From the NCBI GenBank assembly GCA_024641985.1, contig JAHEBZ010000003.1:372001-436000 (forward strand): DNA of 64,000 nt, in the 5' to 3' direction. A program made the position numbers and the translations under genes. The DNA comes from Rhodoluna sp. Lineage in GTDB: Bacteria; Actinomycetota; Actinomycetes; Actinomycetales; Microbacteriaceae. This document shows positions 1 to 8,063 of this stretch, piece after piece (the first letter of the stretch is position 1; each line of letters starts with the position of its first letter). Below the pieces are notes generated by a model, which worked only from the letters and a program-made list of their open reading frames with translations, did no database searches and was not told where the DNA came from.

Positions 1-1
1 A

Positions 2-1261
2 TTCGGCATAGGCATGGCGGCTGTCAGCCAGGTCTGGAAGTGGCTAGATTCGAAGGTTTACGATCGGCTAAAAAGCCCTCTAATTGCACTTGCGCTGGCA
101 ACAATTTGGACTGCCCGAGAGTGGATCTCGATCACCCTTCCGTATGGCGGGTTTCCGTGGTCGAGACTCGCTCAAACCCAATCGAATAGCTATCTCAGTA
201 AGTGGGTATTTGTTGGCGGCCTTGGCTGGCTAACTTTTGTGGTTGCCTTCATTTCGGTTGCGGGTCTGTTGCTCGTGATCGGTCGCGAACCCAAAACGGC
301 AAAATTTGCTCTTGCCGGTTCACTGGTATTTCTCCTTGCCATGCCACTTGCCATCAATCCATCCGGTGCAGCCGAGGCAGGCACATATCGAATCGGTGCG
401 GTTCAGGGCAACGCCAATGCGGGCCTATTTGCGAACACAAAGCGCGGTGAAGTTCTTAATAACCACATCGAGGCCACTCAAGAAATGCTCGCGAACCCAA
501 AAGCAAAAGACCTTGATGCAATAATTTGGCCCGAAAATGCGAGCGACCTAAGCCCTTTTTCTGATGCAAAAACATTTCAAGACATTCAAACCCTCGTTAA
601 CGAGCAATATCACGTGCCGCTAATCTTCGGCACCATTACCGCGCGCGGCGAAAATCTCTACAACAGTTCAATTCTTTGGACTCCCGGTTTAGGCCCTACC
701 GACTGGTATGACAAAAAAAGGCCAGTGCCATTTGCTGAATATGTTCCAGACCGAGATTTTTGGTACCAACTTTCACCCGAGTTGATTGGTTTGGTCTCTA
801 GGGGCTACAGTTTTGGCGAACGCGATGGCATATTCGAGATTGACTCGGTGAAACTTGGCGCACTCATCTGCTTTGAGATTGCAATCGACGACATTGGTCG
901 CGATTTGGTGCAACAAGGCGCTCAAGTGATCATTTCACAGACCAATAATGCCGATTTTGGCCGCAGCGATGAAACCTACCAGCAGGCTGCTTTTGCGAAG
1001 CTTAGGGCCATAGAGACTGGTCGGTCGGTAGTAAACATCTCGACGGTTGGCGTTTCGGCGATTTACCTGGCCGACGGAACTACGTTGTCAGCCTTACCTA
1101 GCTTTGAGGCTGGTTCAATGATTGAAGATGTTCCACTTCGAAATAGCATCACGCCGGCGATGATCATCGGAAGATACTTCGATTTGGCTATCAATATTTT
1201 TGCACTGCTACTGGTTGCTTTAGCTGGCTTTGCCGGCTCTAGATTTAGGCGCAGGCCATGA
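2..1261 (+). CDS. lnt: Apolipoprotein N-acyltransferase (5'-truncated by window edge)
   Basis: Transfers an acyl chain to the N-terminal cysteine of lipoproteins at the outer face of the plasma membrane. The reading frame is open to the left edge (F-G-I-G before the first ATG at 14), so the ATG is probably internal and some N-terminal membrane helices lie outside the window; family members are about 500 residues and 419 are visible. Visible order: membrane helices, then a nitrilase-like periplasmic domain, then a C-terminal helix (INIFALLLVALAGF). The expected catalytic triad is present: Glu in IIWPENAS, Lys in DKKRPVPFAEY, Cys in LICFEIAI. The stop overlaps the start of the ppm1 homologue by 4 nt (ATGA), so the two are probably translationally coupled. 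Identification is firm; only the true start is unknown. Confidence 0.93.
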   Translation, partial: FGIGMAAVSQVWKWLDSKVYDRLKSPLIALALATIWTAREWISITLPYGGFPWSRLAQTQSNSYLSKWVFVGGLGWLTFVVAFISVAGLLLVIGREPKTAKFALAGSLVFLLAMPLAINPSGAAEAGTYRIGAVQGNANAGLFANTKRGEVLNNHIEATQEMLANPKAKDLDAIIWPENASDLSPFSDAKTFQDIQTLVNEQYHVPLIFGTITARGENLYNSSILWTPGLGPTDWYDKKRPVPFAEYVPDRDFWYQLSPELIGLVSRGYSFGERDGIFEIDSVKLGALICFEIAIDDIGRDLVQQGAQVIISQTNNADFGRSDETYQQAAFAKLRAIETGRSVVNISTVGVSAIYLADGTTLSALPSFEAGSMIEDVPLRNSITPAMIIGRYFDLAINIFALLLVALAGFAGSRFRRRP

Positions 1262-1968
1262 GTGTCTTGGTAATCATGCCGACTTATAACGAGGCAACTA
1301 ACCTCGAACGAAGCGTGGCGCAGGTTAGATTAGCGCAACCGCAGGTTCACATTTTGATTGTCGACGACAATAGCCCCGACGGCACTGGCGCCCTGGCCGA
1401 CAATATCGCACGTGACGATGCGCAAGTAACCGTGCTGCACCGAACCAACAAAGAGGGACTGGGGGCGGCCTACCTGGCCGGATTCGCTTGGGGGTTCGAA
1501 CAGGGTTTTGAAACTTTGGTCGAAATGGATGCCGATGGCAGTCACCGAGCCGAAGACCTCGGGGCACTGCTGGCAAAATGTGGTGAAGCCGATTTGGTAA
1601 TCGGTTCGCGGTGGGTTGACGGGGGAGCTGTGCTGAACTGGCCGTGGTATCGCAAGCTGATCTCGCGCACAGGCACGCTGTATGCGGACATCATGCTTGG
1701 CAGCCGGATAAAAGACATGACAGCCGGATTTAGAGCCTTCGATGCAACCTTCTTGCAAAGCCTAGATCTAGGCGGAATTGCGGCACGTGGCTATGGCTTT
1801 CAGGTCGAAATGGCTTGGCGCACGCAAAAGGCAGGTGGCACAGTGACTGAAGTGCCAATAACTTTTGTGGAACGCACGCAAGGAGCCTCAAAAATGACAA
1901 CAGCCATAGTGCTTGAGGCACTATGGCTGGTCACAAAGTGGGGCATAAGCCGCCGCTTAGGTCTATAG
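1258..1968 (+). CDS. ppm1: Polyprenol-phosphate mannosyltransferase (GT2, Ppm1/Dpm1 type)
   Basis: Predicted to make polyprenyl-phosphate-mannose from GDP-mannose, the lipid-linked donor for lipoglycans and protein mannosylation. The 236 residues form a single GT-A domain starting VLVIMPTYNEATNLE, with IVDDNSPDGTG, the metal-binding region EMDADGSH and the late motif GASKM, all typical of DPM1-like GT2 enzymes. It lacks C-terminal membrane helices, so it is the soluble catalytic type. Coupling to lnt by an ATGA overlap mirrors Mycobacterium tuberculosis Ppm1, where Lnt-like and Dpm1-like domains are one polypeptide; here they are two proteins. It ends convergently with rbpA, the two stop codons overlapping by 6 nt. 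Confidence 0.9.
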   Translation: MSVLVIMPTYNEATNLERSVAQVRLAQPQVHILIVDDNSPDGTGALADNIARDDAQVTVLHRTNKEGLGAAYLAGFAWGFEQGFETLVEMDADGSHRAEDLGALLAKCGEADLVIGSRWVDGGAVLNWPWYRKLISRTGTLYADIMLGSRIKDMTAGFRAFDATFLQSLDLGGIAARGYGFQVEMAWRTQKAGGTVTEVPITFVERTQGASKMTTAIVLEALWLVTKWGISRRLGL

Positions 1969-2325
1969 GTCGGCTTGGCCGCCGGCTCGACGAGCACGAA
2001 TGTAGTCGAGGCGCTCTTGCAAAACTTCTTCAAGTTCTTCACGAGTGCGACGTTCAAGCAGCATCTCCCAGTGTGAGCGCGGAATCTTGTCTTCGACGAA
2101 GTCAAGCGTGATCAATTGGCCATCTTCGAGCTGAATGCCCTGCTGAGGGCAACTCTTGCACTGCCAAGTCTGCGGAATTTCGGCATCGGCCGAGAAAACA
2201 ATCTCTGAAACGTGATTGTTAGGGCATTGGTATTTGTGGGTTACTCGAGCCGAGTAGTTAACACCGCGCTCGCTTTCGAGACTCTGGGTGCCAAGGCGCA
2301 TACCGCGCATGGTCTGCTGGGCCAT
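1963..2325 (-). CDS. rbpA: RNA polymerase-binding protein RbpA
   Basis: Actinobacterial general transcription factor that binds RNA polymerase and the group 1/2 sigma factor and stabilises the open complex. The 120-residue length matches the family. Features seen: an N-terminal tail (MRGMRLGTQSLESERG), a zinc-ribbon-like core with YQCPNNH and WQCKSC, a basic linker, and a C-terminal sigma-interacting helix rich in Glu and Arg (RRTREELEEVLQERLDYIR). A strong AGGAGG lies 5 nt before the ATG. It is monocistronic as far as can be seen, convergent with ppm1. Its presence is itself evidence for an actinobacterium. Confidence 0.96.
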   Translation of the reverse strand: MAQQTMRGMRLGTQSLESERGVNYSARVTHKYQCPNNHVSEIVFSADAEIPQTWQCKSCPQQGIQLEDGQLITLDFVEDKIPRSHWEMLLERRTREELEEVLQERLDYIRARRAGGQADL

Positions 2326-2425
2326 TTTTCCTCCTGTATGGGTCGCCCTTTTGGGGCTTCGACAGGTGTTAACCCATCGCGAACTCTCAATCTTCCCGTA
2401 AATCGAAAGTTTTCGTCAGACCAAC

Positions 2426-3184
2426 TCACCTCATTCGCAGAGTATTAACAGCAACGTCGGCCCTGTCGGTCACAATTCCATGCGCACCAAGGCGAATTAA
2501 ATCCTTCATTTGCTCGACTTCGTTTATCGTCCAAAAATGCACTTCGAGACCGGCCGCGGTCATTGCAGCAATAAAGGCTGCATCATCGAGGCGAATTTTG
2601 CCGGCCACTAGGGGCAGTTGCAGCAACTGAACCCGCTTAGCAAGGCGAGCAATTAGAGCAGAGGCATTGAGTTTATGAGCCAACCAAAGGCTTAGCACCA
2701 GCCAAGATCCGGCCGATGAGACCACTGGTGCGTTCATTGCCGCAACCGCACGCCGGCGCCGGCTTTCGCTAAACGAAGCAACCAAGATGCGATCATGCGC
2801 GCCAAGGCGATTTATCACTGCTGCGGCAGGAGCCACGACGGCCTCAACCTTAAAGTCAAGATTGAACCTTGCATTTGGCAGTGCCAACAAAGCCTGTTCA
2901 AGGGTTGGAATTTGCCCGTTACCCGACAGTTCTAGGGCCTGTAGTTCTGCGATTGAAATCTCTGAAATTTTGCGCCGCAAACCGGCAACTCTGAGCAGAT
3001 CAGAATCATGAAACAACACGGGAACGCCATCTCGAGTTAGTTGAAGATCGCTTTCAATATGAGTAGCACCAGCCAAGATAGCCGCCCCAAAGGCATCGAT
3101 GGTGTTCTCGGTGAAGCTCAATGCAAGACCGCGGTGAGCAAAGATTCGCGGTAACGCCGGGGAGAGGTAGCCGGAATTACTCAA
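2426..3184 (-). CDS. Glycerophosphodiester phosphodiesterase
   Basis: Hydrolyses glycerophosphodiesters to glycerol-3-phosphate and an alcohol. The GDPD TIM-barrel signature is clear: FAHRGL near the N-terminus, then ENTIDAF, HIESDLQLTRDG and VLFHDSDL, with the C-terminal VHFWTINE and GIVTDRAD. There is no signal peptide, so it is probably cytosolic. An upstream GTG at 3202 is in frame, but the codons right after it form a perfect Shine-Dalgarno (AAGGAGG) sitting 8 nt before a TTG at 3184, so I prefer TTG and a 252-residue protein. It is divergent from the YczE-like gene at 3218, and their 5' regions lie within about 35 nt. Confidence 0.88.
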   Translation of the reverse strand: MSNSGYLSPALPRIFAHRGLALSFTENTIDAFGAAILAGATHIESDLQLTRDGVPVLFHDSDLLRVAGLRRKISEISIAELQALELSGNGQIPTLEQALLALPNARFNLDFKVEAVVAPAAAVINRLGAHDRILVASFSESRRRRAVAAMNAPVVSSAGSWLVLSLWLAHKLNASALIARLAKRVQLLQLPLVAGKIRLDDAAFIAAMTAAGLEVHFWTINEVEQMKDLIRLGAHGIVTDRADVAVNTLRMR

Positions 3185-3205
3185 TAAATCTGCCTCCTTC
3201 ACGGC

Positions 3206-3211
3206 TAGGCT
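3206..3211 (+). promoter_or_regulatory. -10 box of a predicted leaderless promoter (yczE-like gene)
   Basis: TAGGCT lies exactly 6 nt before the ATG at 3218, and no ribosome binding site precedes that ATG. This is the spacing expected when transcription starts on the A of the start codon. The same hexamer at the same distance occurs at 45979 (minus) and 46001 (plus). No clear -35 is visible. Confidence 0.6.
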
Positions 3212-3217
3212 GGCCTG

Positions 3218-3856
3218 ATGCGCCTTGGCTTTGATTTTATGTCTGTGAAGCGTCTGCTGCGACTAAATATCGGCCTGATGATTTATGGGATGGCTCTTTC
3301 GATGGTGGTTAACGCCAAAATCGGAGTTCCGCCGTGGGATGTCTTGGCGCAGGGTATTTCTTATCAACTAAACACCTCATACGGTGTGGCCAGCATAATT
3401 GTTAGCGTTTTCGTTCTAATCAGCTGGATACCACTCAAGGTGAAACCAGGTGTCGGCAGCATAATGAACGCCCTTTTGATTGGGCTGTGGATGGATTTCT
3501 GGACCCCGTTCACGCCAATTTTCAGCGAATACTGGCAAAACTTAGCTATGTTTTGCCTCGGAACAGCGACAGTTGCTTTTGCGACCGGCCTCTACATAAC
3601 CTCTAACCTTGGTTCAGGGCCGCGTGATGGCCTCATATTGGGATTGCAAAAGGTGCTTGGCTGGAAGGTGTGGCTGGTTCGCACCATCATCGAAGTTGCG
3701 GTTTTAGCTATCGGGTGGGCACTGGGTGGGCAAGTTCGTGAAGGAACCCTGATATTCGCGGTAACCATCGGTTATCTGATGCAGGGTTCGCTGGTGTTCT
3801 TTGGCTATAAATCGAAACCAAACAAGATGGCAAAACAAGATTCGAGTGCCGGTTGA
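3218..3856 (+). CDS. YczE/YitT-family integral membrane protein
   Basis: A polytopic membrane protein of 212 residues with about five hydrophobic helices. The conserved features of the YczE/YyaS group are visible: IGVPPWDVLAQGIS after the first helix and the equivalent NLGSGPRDGLILGL in the second half, so the protein looks like an internal duplication with two Gly-Pro-Asp motifs. The biochemical role of this family is not established; some members are described only as putative permeases. It probably starts on a leaderless mRNA at 3218. The next gene starts inside its last codons, so the two are likely co-expressed. Confidence 0.75.
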   Translation: MRLGFDFMSVKRLLRLNIGLMIYGMALSMVVNAKIGVPPWDVLAQGISYQLNTSYGVASIIVSVFVLISWIPLKVKPGVGSIMNALLIGLWMDFWTPFTPIFSEYWQNLAMFCLGTATVAFATGLYITSNLGSGPRDGLILGLQKVLGWKVWLVRTIIEVAVLAIGWALGGQVREGTLIFAVTIGYLMQGSLVFFGYKSKPNKMAKQDSSAG

Positions 3857-4317
3857 AGCCGGGGCAACATCGCGAAACCGCACGAGTTTTGCTGCATAAC
3901 GCGCACGGCGAGGTTTTCTTGTTGCACACGCACTTTGATCCTGAGGTTGGGCTGGCGCCAAGATGGATTACTCCCGGCGGAGGCATCGACGAAGGCGAAA
4001 CGCCAAAGCAAGCTGCCCTTCGTGAACTGCGCGAAGAAACAGGCTTAGAACTGACCAAAGATCAAATCGGCGAAGAAATCTGGCGTACGTCGGGAACTTG
4101 GTTTTGGGGCGATGGTTTAAATCAGCACACATACGTAGATTATTTTTTTGCATACGCAATAAATGATTTTGTGCTCGACGATTCGGGCTGGACAACCGAC
4201 GAGCGTCGCGATGTGCTCGAATATCGCTGGTGGAACGTTAGCGACCTCATTGCATCTGGCGAGCAGTTTGGCCCACACGGTCTGGCTGAGTTCCTACAGC
4301 ACCACTTCCAACGCTAG
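3853..4317 (+). CDS. Nudix hydrolase
   Basis: Predicted to hydrolyse a nucleoside diphosphate linked to another moiety; the substrate cannot be told from sequence. The 154 residues contain a complete Nudix box from GGGIDEGE through REETGLEL, with all catalytic Glu/Arg positions filled, and an N-terminal strand typical of the fold (RETARVLLHNAHGEVFLLH). The start is TTG at 3853, overlapping the upstream stop; no better ATG or GTG exists before the domain, and there is little sign of a ribosome binding site, so translation probably depends on coupling. The C-terminal half (YRWWNVSDL) resembles MutT/ADP-ribose type members. Confidence 0.87.
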   Translation: MKPGQHRETARVLLHNAHGEVFLLHTHFDPEVGLAPRWITPGGGIDEGETPKQAALRELREETGLELTKDQIGEEIWRTSGTWFWGDGLNQHTYVDYFFAYAINDFVLDDSGWTTDERRDVLEYRWWNVSDLIASGEQFGPHGLAEFLQHHFQR

Positions 4318-4394
4318 CCCCATTCGCCGATAATGAACATTATGTCAAGTAATGCTCATAGGAGCTTGAAACCGGCTTCCCCGGTTATCGGTCG

Positions 4395-5459
4395 TTATTG
4401 CTGTGAGGCGCTTACCCATTCGACAAGCTTTTGCGCAGCTGCGCCAGACTCAAGAGCCCTTATGACTCGCTCAAGTGAATCTTCAAATCTGAGATTCAAA
4501 TCGACATCTGCTCGCGAAGAATCTTTGGCAAGCTCGTAGGCCACCACGCCGCCGGCGGCGTTGAGGGCGACAATATCTCGCACGGCACCAAGATTGCCAT
4601 CGGTCTTGCCGGCAAACAGATCCCTGGCTACCTCGGCGTTTTCTTGAGCGCCGCCGCCCAACAACGCGGATAGTTCCACTTTGGCAAGACCAAACCTAAC
4701 CGGGTCGATCGAATACTCGGCCACCTCTCCCCCGCAAACCTGCCAAATTTGGCTTTCACCCGTGGTGGTTAGCTCGTCGAGCCCGTCGCTACCTCTAAAA
4801 ACCAGCGCGGTTCGGCCGCGTGAAGCCATTTCGGCTGCCATCAACGGCGCGATGTAGGGATTGGAAACGCCCAAGGATGTGGCGATTGGTTGAGCCGGAT
4901 TTGCCAGCGGCCCCAGAAAATTGAAGGTTGTTGGCACACCCAATTGCTTTCGAATGGGAGCCACGTGCCGCATTGCCGGGTGGAATACCGGTGCAAAAAA
5001 GAACGTGATGCCAACTTCGCGAAAAATATCTGCAACACGCTGTGGCGAGTTGTCGAGTCGAATTCCCAGAACTTCTAGCATTTCAGACGAACCGGCCTTG
5101 CCCGAAGCGGATCGGCTGCCGTGTTTTAGCACGGGCACGCCCGCCGCGGCGGTCAAAATGGCTGCCATGCTCGAGATATTTACCGTGCCAACCTGATCTC
5201 CGCCAGTTCCCACGATATCTACTGCATCACTGCCGGTGTCAAGAATCACCGAGTGTTCAAGCATCACATCGACGAGCCCCGATAGCTCGGCTACCGATTC
5301 ACCCTTGCTGCGCATGGCAAGCATGAACGCACCTACCTGGGCATCGGTTGCCTCTCCGGACATAATCTGACCCATTGCCCAACTTGCTTCTGCCCTTTGC
5401 AAGTCAGATTTGAGCAAAAGCTTGCCCAAGATGTTGGGCCAATCGAGCGAGAGAGTCAT
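4395..5459 (-). CDS. trpD: Anthranilate phosphoribosyltransferase
   Basis: Second step of tryptophan synthesis: transfers the phosphoribosyl group of PRPP to anthranilate. The 354 residues show the family hallmarks: GTGGDQVGTVNIS (PRPP loop), VPVLKHGSRSASGKAGSSE (anthranilate and metal region), and FLGPLANP. A longer frame from 5489 exists, but the ATG at 5459 has a -10 box TAAACT 7 nt upstream and aligns with the usual length, so I use it. It stands alone without other trp genes and is divergent from ctaE. The same trpD/ctaE pairing occurs in mycobacteria (Rv2192c/Rv2193), which suggests ancient shared order, not functional linkage. Confidence 0.95.
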   Translation of the reverse strand: MTLSLDWPNILGKLLLKSDLQRAEASWAMGQIMSGEATDAQVGAFMLAMRSKGESVAELSGLVDVMLEHSVILDTGSDAVDIVGTGGDQVGTVNISSMAAILTAAAGVPVLKHGSRSASGKAGSSEMLEVLGIRLDNSPQRVADIFREVGITFFFAPVFHPAMRHVAPIRKQLGVPTTFNFLGPLANPAQPIATSLGVSNPYIAPLMAAEMASRGRTALVFRGSDGLDELTTTGESQIWQVCGGEVAEYSIDPVRFGLAKVELSALLGGGAQENAEVARDLFAGKTDGNLGAVRDIVALNAAGGVVAYELAKDSSRADVDLNLRFEDSLERVIRALESGAAAQKLVEWVSASQQ

Positions 5460-5466
5460 AGGGCAA

Positions 5467-5472
5467 AGTTTA
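5467..5472 (-). promoter_or_regulatory. -10 box, predicted leaderless trpD promoter
   Basis: Read on the minus strand, TAAACT is followed by 7 nt and the trpD ATG at 5459. A TTGACA also reads on this strand at 5502-5497, but it is 24 nt upstream of the -10, too far for a standard -35, so only the -10 is assigned. Confidence 0.5.
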
Positions 5473-5530
5473 TTAGCGAAAAAGGTCATTTGGTGCTGTC
5501 AAATTGCCGAGTTGATTGACTCTACGGGGT

Positions 5531-5536
5531 TAGAAT
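5531..5536 (+). promoter_or_regulatory. -10 box, predicted leaderless ctaE-qcrCAB promoter
   Basis: TAGAAT, a near-consensus -10, ends 6 nt before the ctaE ATG at 5543, and there is no Shine-Dalgarno. It would drive ctaE-qcrC-qcrA-qcrB as one unit ending at the hairpin after 9766. Confidence 0.6.
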
Positions 5537-5542
5537 TAGAGC

Positions 5543-6154
5543 ATGACGACCATAAGCGCCCCAGTCATTAACCGCCCAAGTGCAACCTCGGTTGGCACCA
5601 TCGTTTGGCTTGGCAGCGAGGTGATGTTTTTTGCCGCACTTTTCGCCATGTACTTCAGCCTTCGCGCTAACTCCCCCGAGATTTGGGCGCACGACACCGC
5701 AATTCTGAACGTGCCATTTGCATTGGTGAACACGCTCATCCTTGTGGCCTCATCGTTTACCGCTCAGTTCGGCGTTTTCGCGGCTGAGCGCATGCAGCCG
5801 CGCCGCACCGGCCTCTCCCCTGTCAAGTGGGGAATGGTCGAGTGGTTCTTCCTTTCTTACGTGCTTGGCGCACTCTTTGTTTCTGGCCAGGTTTGGGAAT
5901 ACGCGACTCTGATTTCTGAAGGCGTTGCGCTCAACTCGAACTCATACGGCTCTGCCTTCTACATCACCACCGGGTTCCACGCACTGCACGTTACCGGCGG
6001 TCTAGTTGCTTTCTTGTTCGTAATTGGCCGCACCTACGCCGCCAAGAAATTTGGTCACTACGAGGCCACCAGCGCGATCGTGGTTTCTTACTACTGGCAC
6101 TTCGTCGATGTGGTGTGGATCGGCCTATTCCTAATCGTTTACGTTCTCAAATAA
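5543..6154 (+). CDS. ctaE: Cytochrome c oxidase subunit III
   Basis: Membrane subunit of the aa3-type heme-copper oxidase. The 203 residues carry five predicted helices, the short actinobacterial form of subunit III. Typical motifs are [20 protein letters not shown] in the first helix, [12 protein letters not shown] in the fourth, and [14 protein letters not shown] at the C-terminus. It leads the ctaE-qcrC-qcrA-qcrB operon, the standard actinobacterial arrangement that places an oxidase subunit with the bc1-type complex and reflects the bcc-aa3 supercomplex. Translation probably begins on a leaderless mRNA. Confidence 0.96.
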   Translation: MTTISAPVINRPSATSVGTIVWLGSEVMFFAALFAMYFSLRANSPEIWAHDTAILNVPFALVNTLILVASSFTAQFGVFAAERMQPRRTGLSPVKWGMVEWFFLSYVLGALFVSGQVWEYATLISEGVALNSNSYGSAFYITTGFHALHVTGGLVAFLFVIGRTYAAKKFGHYEATSAIVVSYYWHFVDVVWIGLFLIVYVLK

Positions 6155-6175
6155 GAATTCTCGGAGACCAATTAA

Positions 6176-6979
6176 ATGGCATTCATCAAGCGCAACGCCA
6201 ACGGTTCACGCCGTAGCCCATTTGCAGCCGTTCTAGTAATAGCAGCGGGTCTTGCTCTAACCGGTGGCGGCTATGCAGCTACCACTGCAGCAGTGGCCAG
6301 CACCCAACCGGTAAGTGCCGCCGCTTCGGCTGCGCAAACCGAAGAGGGCCGCAAGCTTTTCTTGGCCAACTGCGCAAGTTGCCACGGCAAGGCCGCCGAG
6401 GGTTCAACAGTTGCACCTTCACTCATCGGAGTAGGCGCGGCTTCGGTTGACTTTCAGGTTGGCACCGGGCGCATGCCTGGCCAATCATCGGGCCCACAGC
6501 TAGAAAAGAAGCCTGTTCAATTCACCGAGGAGCAAACTGCTGCACTGGCCGCATATGTTGCTTCTTTGGCACCTGGCCCTGCTACCCCAACCGAGGCAAT
6601 GGTCGCGACAAACGGAGATTCAACCCGCGGTGGCGAACTTTTCAGAATCAACTGCGCCATGTGCCACAATGCTGTTGGCGCCGGCGGAGCCCTAACCCAG
6701 GGCAAGTTTGCTCCTGCCCTCAAGGGCGTAACCGAGAAGCACATCTATGAGGCCATGGTTACTGGCCCACAGAACATGCCTGTTTTTAACGATGCGAACT
6801 TGACCCCTCAAGACAAAAAAGACATCATCACCTACCTAAAGTTCGTGGAGTCAAACCCATCAGCCGGCGGTTATGAACTTGCGAACCTAGGGCCAGTTGT
6901 AGAAGGCCTGTTCACCTGGATCTTCATTCTTGGATTCATCATTGCTATCACCATCTGGCTTGGCGCTAAGTCGAACTAG
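6176..6979 (+). CDS. qcrC: Cytochrome bc1 complex diheme cytochrome c subunit
   Basis: Membrane-anchored c-type cytochrome that passes electrons from the Rieske protein directly to the oxidase; in actinobacteria it replaces soluble cytochrome c. It has 267 residues: an N-terminal signal/anchor helix (about 16-36), two class I cytochrome domains with heme motifs CASCH (residues 66-70) and CAMCH (160-164), Met ligand candidates in GTGRMPGQ and PQNMPVF, and a C-terminal membrane helix (WIFILGFIIAITIWLG). GGAG lies 10 nt before the ATG. Short 21- and 32-nt gaps to its neighbours support one transcript. Confidence 0.96.
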   Translation: MAFIKRNANGSRRSPFAAVLVIAAGLALTGGGYAATTAAVASTQPVSAAASAAQTEEGRKLFLANCASCHGKAAEGSTVAPSLIGVGAASVDFQVGTGRMPGQSSGPQLEKKPVQFTEEQTAALAAYVASLAPGPATPTEAMVATNGDSTRGGELFRINCAMCHNAVGAGGALTQGKFAPALKGVTEKHIYEAMVTGPQNMPVFNDANLTPQDKKDIITYLKFVESNPSAGGYELANLGPVVEGLFTWIFILGFIIAITIWLGAKSN

Positions 6980-7011
6980 TAGCCAAAGCTAAGACAAATA
7001 GGAGTAAATAA

Positions 7012-8061
7012 GTGAGCGACAAAAAGAGCCTCGCGAGCACCTCGGCACATGAGGAAGAGCACGACTACGCAAGCGGACTTGCCGTTGTTGCAGCTGACGC
7101 TGTAACAAACCCAGGCATGGAGCCGCACCGCGAGCGAATGACCGACAAGAGCGTTAAGCACGAAAAAACCGCCGCTCGTCAGGTTGCCGCTTTCTTTATC
7201 GCATCTATCTTGGGCAGCATCTACTCGATTTACGCATATTTTGCCTTCCCTCTGACCGAAGAACTCGGCACAGTTCGCAACAACACCCTGTTCCTAGGGC
7301 TCGGAATCACTTTGGGTTTGCTTGGCATCGGAATCGGTGCGGTTCACTGGGCAAAAACGCTAATGCCAGACGCCGAGGTTTCGGAGGCTCGTCACCAAAC
7401 TCGCGGAACCGAAGAAGTGCGTGCTCGCGCCATCGAGATCATCAAGCTCGCCGAGAACGAGTCGGGCTTCACCCGCCGCAAGCTAATTCGCCGTTCACTT
7501 TACGGAGCGTTGGCGTTGTTCCCGCTTCCTGCAATCTTCTTCTTTGGTGACATGAACCCAAACAAAGACCCTCAAGAGCTTCTTCGACACACCCTCTGGA
7601 AAAAGGGCACTCGCCTAACCAAAGACCCAAATGGTTTGCCAATCAAGGCAACCGATGTAACCATCGGATCTGTTTTTCACGTAATTCCTGAAGGCTTGAC
7701 CGAGCTTCACCACGGCAAATTAGAAGAGAAGGCCAAGGCCGCAGTTCTTCTAGTTCGCCTCGACCCAGCCGACCTAAAAGAGTCAGCCGAGCGCAAGAGC
7801 TGGTCATACGACGGCATCGTTGCCTATAGCAAAATTTGCACCCACGTTGGTTGCCCTGTTGCGCTTTATGAGCAGCACACCCACCACCTGCTGTGCCCTT
7901 GCCACCAGTCAACTTTCGATGTAACCGACGAATGCAAGGTTGTTTTCGGCCCAGCATCTCGCCCATTACCTCAGCTACCAATCACCGTCGATGCCGAGGG
8001 TTACCTTGTCGCGCAGAGTGACTTCACCGAGCCTGTTGGCCCTAGCTTCTGGGAGCGCTAA
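7012..8061 (+). CDS. qcrA: Cytochrome bc1 complex Rieske iron-sulfur subunit
   Basis: Holds the 2Fe-2S cluster that oxidises menaquinol. The actinobacterial type is longer than the mitochondrial one, with three membrane helices; here 349 residues with hydrophobic stretches near 62-80, 98-118 and 164-181. Cluster ligands are visible as CTHVGC (276-281) and CPCH (295-298), each with Cys and His. The start is GTG at 7012 with GGAG 8 nt upstream. An acidic, His-containing N-terminus (about 40 residues) precedes the first helix. The qcrB ATG follows 2 nt after the stop. Confidence 0.96.
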   Translation: MSDKKSLASTSAHEEEHDYASGLAVVAADAVTNPGMEPHRERMTDKSVKHEKTAARQVAAFFIASILGSIYSIYAYFAFPLTEELGTVRNNTLFLGLGITLGLLGIGIGAVHWAKTLMPDAEVSEARHQTRGTEEVRARAIEIIKLAENESGFTRRKLIRRSLYGALALFPLPAIFFFGDMNPNKDPQELLRHTLWKKGTRLTKDPNGLPIKATDVTIGSVFHVIPEGLTELHHGKLEEKAKAAVLLVRLDPADLKESAERKSWSYDGIVAYSKICTHVGCPVALYEQHTHHLLCPCHQSTFDVTDECKVVFGPASRPLPQLPITVDAEGYLVAQSDFTEPVGPSFWER

Positions 8062-8063
8062 AA

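Noticed and set aside
2326-2425. Promoter of rbpA
   Set aside because: Some TTGA and TAAC hexamers occur, but none has acceptable spacing, so no box was assigned.
4318-4394. Possible terminator between the Nudix gene and trpD
   Set aside because: An AACCGG/CCGGTT hairpin exists near 4369-4385 but has only 6 bp and no T tract on either side.
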